Below are positions 30,177 through 52,701 of a stretch of 64,000 nt of DNA, one piece after another. How positions within the stretch are numbered: the stretch's first letter is position 1; each line of letters starts with the position of its first letter. The stretch spans positions 846,928 through 910,927 of the forward strand of contig JASANH010000104.1 in NCBI GenBank assembly GCA_030248295.1, read 5' to 3'. A program made the translations under genes and the position numbers. The notes beneath the pieces are model-generated. The model was not told where the DNA came from. It did not search any database and saw only the letters and a list, made by a program, of their open reading frames with translations. The DNA comes from Mesodorylaimus sp. YZB2_4 (Eukaryota; Nematoda; Enoplea; Dorylaimida; Dorylaimidae).

Positions 30177-33100
30177 ATTGGCGATTCGTCACCTGACTTC
30201 CAACACGCAAATTCTGTCGATCGATTTCGATTTACAAAATAATGAGGAAATCGAACAAGCAAGAGCAAAGCATACTGTAGCAGCGCACGGCCGACATCAG
30301 TGCACGGCTAACAGAATATATTTAAATAATGGAGCAAACATTTTTGATTACCAGGGTTTTAGCCAAGGAAGTTTGTGTCATCATGAAAGTCTGATACAAT
30401 GTGGTCTCACGCTTTATTTAAGGCAGTCACTCATTGTCAGCACAATCATAAGCGTATAGTTACGTAAATCGACTCATCCAGAGCCGACGCCTTGGGAAGT
30501 ACAGTACACACGGCATGCATATGCTGTGGGTGAGTGCAAACATGTCAAGTCCTAAGTCCTCTGTCTTCAGCGTCATTGCCACATTCGACGACCCGCGATC
30601 AGTGACACCGCACGATCCCGACACTCATGTCAGATTTCCTTCCCGTCCCGACTTGCCGTCAGGTCCACCTGCATTAGGTGAACATGGGTACGAGCAGTTG
30701 AAGGCGCCAAACATGAGGACCACATGCATGGCCAGTCCGGGCACGATACATGAGCCGCATATCATATCAGCCAGTTCTCCCAGTGACTATCGATTTCTGG
30801 ACTGGGAATTCTGCGGATGGGGGGGGAAGAGGCAGTTGCTGAAAAGCAAACGCAGTCGCTTGGATTTGAAAAACGTGCGGATGATTGTGGGACATATGCG
30901 CTATATATCATTTCTCTTGCTGGATGGACCCTCGAGATCCATGTGGCGGCTCACGCTCCTTCACATCCTTATGGATTCAGCGACTATCTTGAAAAATTGC
31001 ATACCGTGCCCAGACAAGACCAGAGACCTGCCCCGTTGCTCGGAAGAGACAAACAGATATAGGCAGCCAATAAATATTGTTCTGCACAGTTACACATAAC
31101 ACTATCTGATGGTAGACAGCAGTAGCGGTACTAGGACAGGGCATCAGCCCAGTGGCAGACCATGACTTGCTAACGTCGTCGACTGGTAGTCGACTTTGTC
31201 CTATTTAGAGCGTTTGCTATTGGGTCACTTGACTCACCCCCCCCCCCCCCATCGGCTGACCGCAGCATACTGACATAAGTTTACAGCAACCACCGTCGCT
31301 TGGTGGTCCATCTCATTTCACAAGCCTTAGCTTTTTTGCTTTCCAAGCTCACGACGAAAGATCACATCCCGGTTTGGCTGTCATTGACCAATCGGATCTC
31401 CTCACTATTGGTTCCTGATCCCACGGCGCCATCAAAGTCGGACGGACGTAGGATCGAGCGATGACGTGATGATTGGCGAAAATTAAGTCAAGCAGCGCAT
31501 TTTGTCTGGATCCCCATTCGAGCATTGTAACAAGTTAGTACATTACTCTCACAGACGATCTGTTGAATGTGTGCACCCTCCAGTCAGGCGCGGATCCTCC
31601 ATTGTCTTGTTGGACATCATGCTCTATTAGCTTTCCTCATTTCGCATTATCACTACATCTGCACACTATCTTATCAGGCCCTACATCCTACCCGGCATCC
31701 ATCTTACCACCCGCGAAAGAATACCAGGGCCGCGTTTGTGATGAAAGGGGGCACTCGGTGGTCGAGGTGCCCCGGAGACCAAAGCGAAGGTTCATTAACT
31801 GGCTCCTATTGAACCTTATCGTTAGGCACGCATTCATTCCACACAGCCCGTTCCCTTGGCTTCCACTCCGCAGGGTTTATTGTTGCCGAGCAGGTGCATG
31901 CAATGGACTGAATTCGAAGAAATGTTATCGGACTCGCATTGACCATACCATTGAACTAGGACAGAGCTGCCCTTTTCCATCTGCGTTTTTCGAAAATTGT
32001 GTCGAACTCACTGCCAACTTTCAAAAATTAGATTCGATTAGCATGTTCTTATGGAGTCAAAGCTGTTGCACATGGCTGTTTTCTCGGAGAAGTTATGAAG
32101 CACGAGCGAGCACAGCCGGACGTGAAACTGGTACTTATGTGGCAGTGACATCACAGAAACGTTGCCTATTGTTAGCCTTCACCACTCACAGCCTCGTGTC
32201 ACAAAATCAGTGCACTAGGCTTTTCCGACCCATCTCGTCCCCATTGTCCGTGTGCTAGATACCCGAGACCAAGGAGGTACCAACCATGGGAAAGGCCCAA
32301 TCATTTTTTCGATTCCGTAGTGTATTGCTTTTTTGTTTGATTGATTCGCTGGCTCGTTATTGGCAGCTTGTTTTCACCTCGTCCTGTCGATACCACTCTC
32401 GTGTCATCCTTTATCACTCTCGCCTACGTGTTCTCCGGGACAAAACTGCCGTCTCACACGGGTTGATTTCAATTTTGTTCAGAGTGGTCAGTGCTGGAGG
32501 ATAAAAGGAGAGGTTGTTTCCGCTCAGACCGGGAATAGATGGGTTTATAAGCTACCTATGCACGTCCGAGCTGGGTAATCATTTTAGCTAACTAGCTAGA
32601 ACACGTCACAGGCGAGGCCTAGCGTAAGTAGCTGTGTCAAGACGGTGGTGGTCCTTCTAGTCTATGGAGTATGTTCTTGTTGCGCTGCGGTGTTTTATTA
32701 ATGAATTTCGATCGTGGTCGTCCAGCTTGGCGGTTCCTGTTTCCGACTCCGATCCGCCTAGGTGCTTGGAAGGATTTATGCGCGTTTCTGGCTCGGTGGT
32801 CGTTCTAGCTTATGGAAACGCTCACTTGCAAAGTGCGCACTGTATATCATTTATGTTTTTAATTATCCACAGGCAAGAGAGGTTTATTGAAAAAAGTGTC
32901 CGAAGCAGGCCGAGCTCCCAGTTGAAAGGCCGCTGCTGCTCGAGGAGTGGAAGAAAAAGAATATGAGCCAAAAAAAGATGGCTTCGTTTATTTGGCTCGT
33001 ACGAAGCCGACCGGGGAAGGAAGAATAGCAGACACGCCCTTATCAATTTCACTAGTCCATTCATAGTGTATAAAACCGAGCCGAGCACAGTCGTGTTTGC

Positions 33101-33419
33101 TGAGCACTGCTAGCACAGCCAGTCCTCCTAGCACCAGTTCTGGCACTAGCCGTGTAAGAAGGAGGCGATGATTTTATTTGTTTGTCCTCTCTAATCGCCA
33201 ACTTGGTCTTGAGCGGACCGGAAACGTGTCAGCTTCGTGTCGACCTATCGATTTCCAACTTGCGGAATGCAATTTCCGCACTAGTCTCCATTCAAGCCCG
33301 CAATCGAGTAAGTCGGCCTCATTTGTTCCTAGGCATTTTTGCTGCCCCTCATTTATACCAGACACACGCTCGCTACCTCATTTCCATAGGAAAACCACTC
33401 CCGCATATTCCGGCCAGCC
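30177..33419. other. 3.2-kb intergenic region between NDUFS4 and ferlin
   Basis: The two flanking genes diverge, so both promoters lie here. A C-run sits near 31237-31250. Open frames up to 231 codons occur (30515-31099 and 31563-32258, plus), but their residue content is irregular, they lack family motifs, and I do not call them genes. A strong TATA-like box is at 33069. I see no RNA gene. Confidence 0.45.
33069..33075 (+). promoter_or_regulatory. TATA box candidate for the ferlin gene
   Basis: TATAAAA lies 345 bp before the first ferlin ATG on the same strand, in a G/C-flanked context (GTATAAAACCG). A start site would be expected near 33100, giving a 5' UTR of about 320 nt. Confidence 0.4.
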
Positions 33420-43074
<9,655 letters not shown>

Positions 43075-43355
43075 GCTTCTACGCTGGTTCGCCAATTCTC
43101 GCATGCACGTTATATTGCATATGCAAATGGAGAACTTATTTTGTGGACTCATTGTCAGATTCCTTGCGATGTAAATTGTCTATAAACGACAAAGGCCTTC
43201 CATAAAGACAGCTGTGCCCAGCAGAACAATAGAACCATAGCGCAGTGAAAGACACTTATATTTACAACAACGCGACTATCACCAGGCGCATTCACAAGCT
43301 CTTTGACCGTAGTGGCAAAAAATATTTGTGATCAGGTTCAATACAGCTGGCGTAT

Positions 43356-46300
43356 TTATCGCCATCCGTTACGAGACTTGAAATTCTTACTCGGCGTTCT
43401 GACGAAAGGCGTAGTTGAACCGCTGCTTTCCTGGGAAAAATGTATTTGCATATTAAAATCACAACGCAACTCCAACATGACTTACGTCTGGACTGCTCGA
43501 ACCATTGCCAGCTGGCGCGGTTTGAGTACGAGAGGCCGTCGCCTGGCCAAGTTCCACACAACGTACGCGATGGCCAAAATTCAAGCTACACACTGTTTCT
43601 CCAACGTGACTGACTAAAGGCGCCACTTGAACAACCATGAGGGTTTTGCTGTTGCCAGCTAAAACAGATATGAGCTGTGTATGGATAGCCGCACAGTGCA
43701 CACTCCATCCCTCCCCGCCCCACGTACACAGCGGCCAACCTCACTGACCCAAGGAGTCCTGTAGAAGGTACGTCAACTTCGAGTTGCGAAACGGAATATG
43801 CTGATGCTGATTCTTCAAAGCCCATATGACATCGCCCAGAGCCGATAGAGACTTATTGATGCATTGAGCTTCCTTCAGCCGATCTCCACACGCGGCAGAT
43901 TTGCTCACACGCTCCGAGCCAGCCAAATCAACCAGGTTCAATCGACCTTGGGTTTTTACTCCCGTCGTCCGGTGAACACCCGTTACGTGAACGCAGAGCA
44001 GAGCGTGGGAGCGACTGGAATGTTCATTCATATTAGTCGACGCTGTGGCCCGGTTTTCACGGCCGAGTTGGAACACCTGCAACAGAGCCTTTTATTACAA
44101 TATGAAGGAGAGGAAACAGGAAACAACACTCACTCGATTAACTTCTCCTAAACTTGCGACTTCAATACACGTCAAGCCAGGCACGTACAGATACCCATCC
44201 GGATTGAGCTTTACGTCGAGTTTGTCTGAATCAGGACCGATGGACAATAAGTCGCTAAAACAGTATTCAAATTCTGCACACGATAGTCGGGGCCGAGATC
44301 AATCACGCTTACTGTATGCTCTCGTTATAAATCTCTAACATCGACACATTAATGTTAAACCGCCAGTCAACTCGACTCGAATTCACTTCATCAAAGAGCC
44401 CCGCCAATGCACGTTGGTTTATACCCGGATTATCTGGTGGTCCCTAAAATCACCAGGGAGTATAAAGTCCGTCTCCAATCCCAAAAATGCATCGTACTAC
44501 CTCCATAGTGTACGTCTTCCCAGACCCTGTCTGGCCATAAGCAAATATGCAGACGTTGTAGCCATCCAAAACGCTCGTGATCAGTGGCCGCACTTCAGAA
44601 AAGACCTGCAAGTCCCAATATGAGTCACTTTTAAGGACATTTGTGCTCGCAAGCGTAACTTACATCAGCCTGTGTATGCTGCGGTCCGAACACTTTGTCC
44701 AAAACAAAGGCCTGCTTCCGACCATTGTTGTACACAGATAGCGACGTGTCATCGCTATCGTCGAATTCGATCACAGACGACTGCTCGGCATCAAAATCAA
44801 TAACGGGTCTGACTCGAGCGAAGACGCGAATATTTCCTAAAAAGCTAGCCAAGTCAATCATTCTGGGTTCAAGAAGAAAAATCCGCACCTTTTAATTCGA
44901 CCAGCTGATTATGGTACTGCTTCCTTAGTAGAATTTCCTTCTTATAACGAGCTGCTAAATCTCCCAGTGTTTCGTAAACTTGACCGCATATCTGAAACGT
45001 TTTTAGTAACTCCTAGAAACAAGCATAAAAAATGTATTACCTGTTGTTCGACATTTGTAAGTTGACTCGTGATTTGCGTGGGCAATGCAGAAGCCGCCTT
45101 TACCAAATCAAGCTAAATGCGGAGAAAACCAGATACATTTGTAAAAAAGACAAAACTTCAAAAAATGTACCTGTTCTTGCCGCATAAACTTCAAAGATGC
45201 CCGAAAGCAGTCCAGCGCTATTACAGCATCAGCATGCCGTTGTTGCCAAGTTGTAGTTTCTCTTCGAGTCCGAGCAATCGAATCATTAAATCGATCGATT
45301 TCTTTCTTGTGCTTCGTCTTTAATTCTTCCAATTCTTTCACTCTTTTTTCCAGCTGCAACAAAACATGTTTTTAGTTCAGCGTACAGTAGTGCAATTTTC
45401 ACATCGACCTCTTTTTCCAAATCAGTGACAGCTGCCTTCCATCGACGCACTTCGTCTTGACTTTTTGCCATCATCACATCGAAATCATCCACAGCAGCTT
45501 GCAACGTGCGGTTTTGATTCTGAGCATTCATCAACGCGTCACGTGCCTGCTGCAGTTTTAATTCCACTTGTTCCGTTTCCACTTCGCACTAAAAAATCAT
45601 TTCAACGACCTGATGCACCTGAGAAAAACCAACCAACGACCACTTACACAATCGTCTCGCATCTTAGCATGCTCCATATCTCGTTTCAAAGCAGCCACGC
45701 TATTTTCGTGATGCTCCCTCTCGGTAGCCAGCAGCGACTGCCACTCTCGCTCTCTCCTATCATAATCCAACGATTGCTCGCTATACTTGACGTCCAGACG
45801 CTCGTAGTCCAATCTAAGCTGCTGATAATCATTCTAAACAAGCGAATGGCCAGTAAAAGACGATGACCAAGCGAAAAGTCAAAAGTACCTCGAGCCGATC
45901 CAATTTGCTCTTCAATGTTTCGGCCTCCGATCGCCACTTTGCTTTCTCTTTCTCGGATTGACGCAATCTCTCTTCATATTCCACCACAGACTATAAATCA
46001 TACCCAGCATGAGACACGAATACACGTCCAATGAGCACACGACACGGCCTTTAATTTAGTCAAGACCGAATAGAACCTACTTGCGGAGTGCTATCGCTGC
46101 ACCCATTTCCATTCTGGTGACCTGCCGAGAGTTGCTCGCTCAAAGTTTGCTTGAGGTTTTGTTCCCTCAACAAGGCCTCGTTCAATTCCACGTTCTTTTT
46201 GGCCAACTCTTCAATCTCGTTTCGTAACCGTGTCACTCCTCCCAGTGGCTTTGACGCTCGTGGAGACAGAGGGCCAATACCTGAGTAAGCAAAATATAAC

Positions 46301-46837
46301 AATCCGTCAGAATTAGGATGTGTGGCTAGACAGTGTGTGATAAATCGACGCATGCAGGCAATCAAACTCAACAGATGTTGCATTCGAAAGCTTCAAACAG
46401 CTGCTAACGTTAGCTTCGTTTCGTGCAGGGCACACCCGCCAGTACCTGACCCACCATAAAGTGCATCACCTTGTTTTCGTCCCATAAACCAGCAGAGCTT
46501 TACCGTTTACGTGGCTTTGCAAGTGAAAAATACGAGCCTCCTGCTCGTCGATAATGTCTTCCAGATTTCGAATCAACGAATTCTTGATCTCTAATTGCGT
46601 TTCATGGGTTTTATTCATAATCATCCGTTCATGATGCTTTTCAGATTCTTCACGTTTTAAGGCCTCGTTCGAACGTTGAACTTTATCCGACAAAATCTAA
46701 AATAAGCTGAGTAAAAATTACATTAATAATAAACAAAATAAGTCACAATATACCTTAATTTGGCGAAGCAAATCTTCGCGTTCATTACCGCGATTGTTCG
46801 ATTCGTGGTTCAAATCATCGTTAGAATATAACCCCAT
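43356..46837 (-). CDS. C-terminal-motor kinesin (kinesin-14, KIFC3-like)
   Basis: Kinesin-14 motors walk toward microtubule minus ends. The ATG at 46837 ([13 protein letters not shown]) follows an in-frame stop, so it is the first possible start. A long coiled coil fills about 46.8-44.9 kb, with E/K/Q/L-rich heptads such as [20 protein letters not shown]. The motor domain is C-terminal: it starts [14 protein letters not shown] at about 44840 after the kinesin-14 neck (KYQLVELKG-like sequence [11 protein letters not shown]). It carries the P-loop [14 protein letters not shown], switch I NEHSSRSH, switch [10 protein letters not shown] and the [15 protein letters not shown] helix. A short Ser/Thr-rich tail ends [11 protein letters not shown] at 43356. 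The neck and motor resemble KIFC3 more than mitotic HSET/Ncd, but that is judged by eye. The gene converges with the ferlin (281 bp between stops). Confidence 0.88.
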
Positions 46838-48434
46838 CTTTGCAATGATGCCTCGACGCCAGCCAGCTTCTCAAGTCTGAAAAAAAGAACGCGTTCTTTC
46901 ATTTGATGCCTGCCTAGCCGCGTCTGAAAGAGCTTCGTAGCTTGCACTGTGTGTTAGCTAAGAAATCTGGACTCAACAAAAATCGCGTTCAAATCCCAAC
47001 GCGTGACTTTGATTGATTCGTTTTGGTAGTATGCTAAGCTGAATCAAACGACTGAGAACACCACGTCACCAGAGACCCAGTCGACCATTCTTTATCAGCT
47101 GTGCTTGTTCACCAAATCTAGCACCAACAATGACATCACATCCAAATTCAAACCAACCTACGCGAGAATCGACACCCACTCGTCCCAGAAAAACTAACTA
47201 TGCGATGGTAATCGGAGCAAAAATTGCACAAATCGGTTCATTGCATTTTACTTGCCATAATCCAAAACGTGAATGGAAACCATAAGACCGTTGCAATTCA
47301 CTCGAATGCGAGCATGACATGACCGCTTTTCGGTCTTTCTCCTCTCCATAAACTAGGAGATGATATTTTCGGAGTGCATCCGCGGCAAGTTAAAGTTGAC
47401 GTATGAACCCCGCCAATCTACCCGAGCATAAAGAAAGTATGACCGAAAGACAGGTCAAATGCTCGCATAATTCAAAGTTAGTGAGCTGCTGAAATCATAA
47501 GCGGGAGGCCATTGACCACTGGGCCACCGGCTAGCATTACTGAATACTTGTCAAGGCGTTACAGAGCTCGAATATTACACGTAGGTGGCAAAACACACCA
47601 ATAGTATAAACAAAATTCACCCCGAGCAAGTACTAAAGCAGACGCGAACGGACAACAATAAGTACGAATTCTCTTGAAGAGAGGGCCAAGAACTTTCAAT
47701 CCGATGCGGTCGGGTAAAGATGAAGGAAGAAATCAGCAAGTGGAAAGTACTCGCGCGGCTGCCCATCCACCGGCCAAATGACCGAACACACGAGTGCACC
47801 CCAACATTTTTCATTCCTACTCGCTTTATGTATTCGTCGGCCAGCCTCGAGGCCGGTTTGTCATCGTAAACGAAAAGAAACGAACAAAAGACTGCATTCG
47901 TGCCTGGCCCAAGGACGAAAATCTCACAACTCTATAAATGTATGCCCCACCTCTCCTCCAAATCAACAGTTGCAGTGCTTGTGTGCACTGCTGAAAAGTC
48001 AACTTACGGTTAGTGAAAGCATTTCTTCGCGCCTGACCACAAAATATGCACTTGGAAAACTAAAATTTCTAGACCCAAACGAACCAATTGTATGTAACCT
48101 CTAAAAGTACGACTTGGACAAATACGCGCATCCATGCGTCAAAGGGCTCCATGTCTTTCCTCCACGAAAACTCTCAGTTCGAACTACATGAGCGAGAAAA
48201 CTTCAAATGAACTCGAAAAACTGCGGAATGCTCGGCAAGGCACGGGTACACTTCAAGACCAGCACCGAAAACCTCATTACACACACTACTGTAGGTGACA
48301 AACGGTGACGAGCCAGATAAGTGAAGGCAAATAGTAAAAACACTAATTCACCTCTCTTCTCACCACTTCACAGGGCAGCCATTCCTACAGGTGTCAGAAT
48401 ATGATAACATCTTGGTGTAACCGACCCAAAGAAA
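46838..48434. other. Intergenic region upstream of the kinesin and the small ORF
   Basis: No conserved protein is visible in these 1.6 kb. The kinesin promoter should lie at the left end. A TATA-like word is at 47933. Several GAAAAAC- and CTCGCAT-type words recur without clear periodicity. Confidence 0.35.
47933..47939 (+). promoter_or_regulatory. TATA-like element upstream of the small ORF
   Basis: TATAAAT sits about 500 bp before the small ORF at 48435 and is followed about 30 nt later by a pyrimidine-rich stretch ending ATCAACAGT, which resembles an initiator. The link to the ORF is inference. Confidence 0.25.
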
Positions 48435-48602
48435 ATGGGAAGGCCATCTGAGCAGAGCAACTTCCAGAAATTAGGAGACAAGCTGCTCAAAAATAGAAAA
48501 TGGTGGTGGAAAGAAGCGGACCTGAATTTAAATATCTTCGGACTTTTCGGTTTGTCGATACTGGGTGTACTTTATGAGTTTTTCTGCCGAGCAACCAGCT
48601 AA
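48435..48602 (+). CDS. Small single-span membrane protein, 55 residues (hypothetical)
   Basis: A complete ORF of 55 codons opens with a favourable start context (GAAAATGG). It encodes a polar, basic N-terminal half (MGRPSEQSNFQKLGDKLLKN), a tryptophan triplet (KWWWKEAD) and one clear hydrophobic span (LNIFGLFGLSILGVLYEFF), ending CRATS. Two AATAAA signals lie 200-230 nt downstream on the same strand. I do not recognise the family. The layout, a basic amphipathic head then one span near the C-terminus, is that of small ER or mitochondrial membrane proteins, including SERCA-regulating micropeptides, but no sequence match supports a specific role. It could also be the last exon of a longer gene or a chance ORF. 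Confidence 0.45.
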   Translation: MGRPSEQSNFQKLGDKLLKNRKWWWKEADLNLNIFGLFGLSILGVLYEFFCRATS

Positions 48603-48802
48603 GTACTAACTATAGCTATTTGCTACATGGGTGCGGTACATACACAGACGTCTTGGTCTGTAGTCAAAAAGGCACGCCATAAAGAATCTAGCCGACAATT
48701 CGAATTATCAGTTTTCGGCCTTACTTCTTTTTCTTTGTCCAGTTAGCAGGTCAACAAATCACAAAATTAGAATTAATCCAAAGGGGGTAGAAACAGAAAG
48801 GA

Positions 48803-48830
48803 AATAAACAAAAACAGAAAAGAAAATAAA
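48803..48830 (+). terminator. Pair of AATAAA poly(A) signals
   Basis: AATAAA occurs at 48803-48808 and 48825-48830 in an A-rich stretch, about 200 nt after the small ORF stop. The surrounding A-richness means chance occurrence is possible. Confidence 0.35.
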
Positions 48831-49479
48831 TTAGCCAAAGTCTCAAATAGATAGGTACTCCGCTGCTGCGCTGTGCGCACTTGTCGCCGTATTACCGCAT
48901 TTTGTCATAAACAGCAGCGCTCTTATTTATTGGCGCGAAAATCACATTTAAACCATTGATTAAACGGCTGGACATGTGGAGCCAAGATACTGTAGGTTTC
49001 ATCTGATCATTATAAGACCTTCCTCGAAGTGTTATGTGTACAAAATATTTTCCCCGATTATTTTTCTTTAAATTACCCTAATCAGCAGAGTCGCAAGCGA
49101 CTATACTGGTGTCGCCATTTATGAAAAGCCAGTATGTATACTGCAGTGTACTGGCCAGTATGCTACTATCTCTTTGCATTTAAGGCAGACAGAGCCTAGG
49201 CAGGAAACAATGCGTCAGCAAATTGTTTGCATCTTTTTCTGTTTTGCCAAATAAAGGGAGCAGAACTGTTCCGAGTGGGAACAACAAACAAGTACAGTAT
49301 GTTAGCTGAACCTATGAGAAACAAAAGCAAGTTGAAGCATAGAAAATGCTCAAACATTAAAAACACGGTTCCTGAAATTATCTTAAAAACACCAAGCAAT
49401 ATCGTCGGATAAATTATTCCCCATGAAAATAACTGAACACATTGAATAGTCAGAGGGTGCTGGAAAATAGTGCTCGCTG
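48831..49479. other. Intergenic, no gene seen
   Basis: A/T-rich sequence without coding signal. Around 49100-49165 short words related to CCAGTATG/ACTGG recur in both orientations, forming weak hairpins. Confidence 0.35.
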
Positions 49480-50099
<620 letters not shown>

Positions 50100-50174
50100 C
50101 GGGGCCACCAGAATTCGAACCCGGGGCATCCAGAATGCGAGTCGAAAATCATATTGACTCGACCACAAGGACCA
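50100..50174 (-). repeat. tRNA-like (SINE-like) relic
   Basis: On the minus strand a stem-loop CCGGG-TTCGAAT-TCTGG has the size of a tRNA T-arm and contains a B-box-like GGTTCGAATTC. About 50 nt upstream lies CTTGTGGTCGAGTCAAT, roughly A-box-like. The acceptor and anticodon stems do not pair, so it is not a functional tRNA. A tRNA-derived SINE head or a tRNA pseudogene fits. A plus-strand G-run follows at about 50197-50210. Confidence 0.3.
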
Positions 50175-51684
50175 TACAAATAGAAGGTTTATCACGGGGG
50201 GGGGGGGGGGTTAAGTTCGAGAAGGGGAAAATAATGCACAGGAGCAGTACACCTAGAGGAAGTTACGCTGCGGTGACTGTTAGGTGTCGTCAGTTAACAA
50301 ATGGCAACTCACCTGGTGACTCTTAGATAACTGTGGCGCTGCAACATTGTAAGATGACACGCTATGCACCTGCGAGCGGTTGCTAGCGGAGCAAAATTAT
50401 TGGTTCTTGACTGAACTTTGCTTTTAGCTGGATTCTTATTATCCAAAAGTACTTTTGCAGAAAATTATAGTCAACATTTGGGAACCTGAAATGGGTTGCT
50501 GCGAGAGGTGTCTGAAAACACGGCTACGTCAAAGGAAACAGCTTAAAAATATCTCGAGTCACAATCTTTGAGGTGTAATATCGAACTTTCACATGGCCTT
50601 TTATTACTTGTCTGATACGGATAGCTTTTCTCCAAAGTAACGTTGCTACAGAACTATAACTAGCCTAAAAGGCCCAGTGTACAATGTTGCAGTTGAACTC
50701 GAAGTCAGGAACCTAAATGTCAGCCTCAGTTTGTCGAGACTGGTGCATGACACGACACGGGTATGCCTCAGCAGACACAGGGAAGTCTTTACAGCATGAC
50801 AGTCTGTATGTGTTCATCCTCTGACTAGGGTTATTGTGAACTGAACTGTGGCCATCCACAAATTTTATTCCACAAACTTTCCATAAGGTCAAGCATAAAA
50901 ATTAAAAGTACATACTTCGCAGCATGGCGCAAGGTCGACACATACACCCACGCACCCACACATGACGAATAACCTTTTTAACGCATGGTTATTTGTTATA
51001 CTCATTGCTAATGTCAACGGAAATTTGTAGCATTGCGTCTGATCTTCAGAGGCAACATTTACAAAAATACCTGTACAGTAGTGTGTCATGCAAACAGTCT
51101 TTCGACAAATCGTGGCTGACATTCGTGGCTGTGCGGGGACGAGCACACGCAAAGCATCCCTCTGCGTGTCTCCCACTGCTGTAGAGCACCTCCACACGAG
51201 GGCATCCTGGACTGGACGATGGTGGGCGGACTGTGAACCCTGTCGGTGTCGGACAGCGGCGACTGTCTCCTCGTTTGACGTCCGTCTCCACTCGGAGCAC
51301 TTCAACCGTACTGGGTGATTCACCCGCGGCCTGACCTGCAAGGTCAGCGGGGGTTTATGGTTTGCAAACCGACCTCCATCACTGGTGGTTGGAGCCAGGA
51401 CCAGTCCAGCCGCTCGCTACCAGCAATACGGAGAGACGAATGCTGAACTGGGAACCACCGCGGCTGAAGTTGGTATTTTGCATATTGATCCCATGTGGCG
51501 AATCGCGTGGATTTACATAGGGTGTATGTTTTCGACGTCATATTCACGTGCTACAGCAGAAAGCAAATTTTTAGGTATCTCACTGTCAGTACAATATTGT
51601 AGCAGAAGATAGACCAACTTTGGGGTACCGACAAGATGTTCGCTACCACGTGCCAACTGCAGCCTGATGGTATGAGAAATCAGT
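50175..51684. other. Intergenic, no gene seen
   Basis: A G-run (about 50197-50210) is the only simple repeat noted. Open frames up to 150 codons (50889-51341 minus) show no family motifs. Confidence 0.3.
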
Positions 51685-52279
51685 GAGCTCCACGTCGTCA
51701 TCGCCCTGAAAGGTTAGCCCAGCCACCCTATTCTAACCAAATTCAAGGCAAACGAGGTTGCCTGGGCTCCCTCGGCGGCACATGGGTTATACTTATGTGG
51801 ACGTGATATATCTTCGTTTATGTTACGTTCAGGGCGAGGCTCACAATCGTACTTCCACACTCACCCATAATGCAGGCCTCTGTGATGTACACGGCGCAAC
51901 GTTAAAGCATAGGATCGATTCCCAGTAGGATTTTATTGTTTTTTACCAAAAGCTACTACCCACATGAATATACTTATTCGTATTTTGGAGTAAGTTCGGA
52001 AGTTGGTGGTTTTGGAATACGATCGCCTTCACCTCGAACTTACTTGGGAAACAGTGAGGACTTGCTGCATTAAGGTTGCAACTGTCATGACAGCACGAGT
52101 ATTGCATGTCTAACACACGCCCTGTTGCACTTTTGATTAGTGACAGTGAAGCAAATTCTGTTTGATCTTAATTTTTCTACAAACGCCCCGGAGGGAGCCC
52201 AGCCAGCCTCGTTTGCCTTGAATATGGTTAGAGTAGGGTGGCTGGGCTAACCTTTCAGGACGATGACGACGTGGAGCTC
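51685..52279. mobile_element. 595-bp element with 89-bp inverted repeats
   Basis: Positions 51685-51773 and 52191-52279 are inverted copies of each other with 5 mismatches in 89 bp (about 94% identity), separated by 417 bp. Outer ends are GAGCTC on both sides. No clear target-site duplication flanks them and no transposase is present, so this is a MITE-like element or a local inverted duplication. Inside the loop, GGATCGATTCCC near 51912 looks like a pol III B box. Confidence 0.6.
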
Positions 52280-52701
52280 AATTATCTCCTGGATCGTCAC
52301 GCAGCCGTTGCGATGAGTATGGCCAACTATGTCACTACAAACAACCCCACCCTCTCCGAGGATCGTACTTTGAAAATTTAAGCAAGACCAACAGTAACGA
52401 GCCTTTCACTTTGCCTTACTCCAAGCTCTCACTTTCGGGTACCCACGATCGCCCTCCTAAATTGCACGCTGCAGTCGATGTCAAACAACCCGAAGAGCAA
52501 TTGCAAATGGCCTTTAAGCCAGTATATACCATCCCAATCTCGGAACCAGCTTCGGGTGACGGCACAGCTTCAGCCAGTTCCATCCCGCAAGTGAGCACAC
52601 GAGGGTCCCGAACGTTCCACCATCGAACCCACATTCTTTCCTCAATCAAGAGAAGTATACGAAAACTGACTGCATCGAATCGAGAACACGTCTATTTCTA
52701 A
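52280..52701 (+). other. Orphan exon-like open frame
   Basis: Next to the right inverted repeat, CTTTCAG at 52253-52258 could be a splice acceptor, followed by the frame DDDDVELNYLLDRHAAVAMS, which stops near 52380. In another phase a frame runs through GTHDRPPKLHAAVDVK, QPEEQLQMAFKPVYTIPISE and ASASSIPQ up to a good donor (CAA then GTGAGC at 52591). The composition looks protein-like, but I recognise no family and the two frames do not join. It may be the remains of a gene or part of a gene whose other exons are missing. Confidence 0.3.

Noticed and set aside
30515..32258. Open frames of 194 and 231 codons between NDUFS4 and the ferlin
   Set aside because: No family motifs, poor residue composition and no matching splice or poly(A) context. 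They fit chance ORFs in a stop-poor stretch.
50100..50174. Functional tRNA gene
   Set aside because: A T-arm and B-box-like sequence are present, but the acceptor and anticodon stems do not pair.
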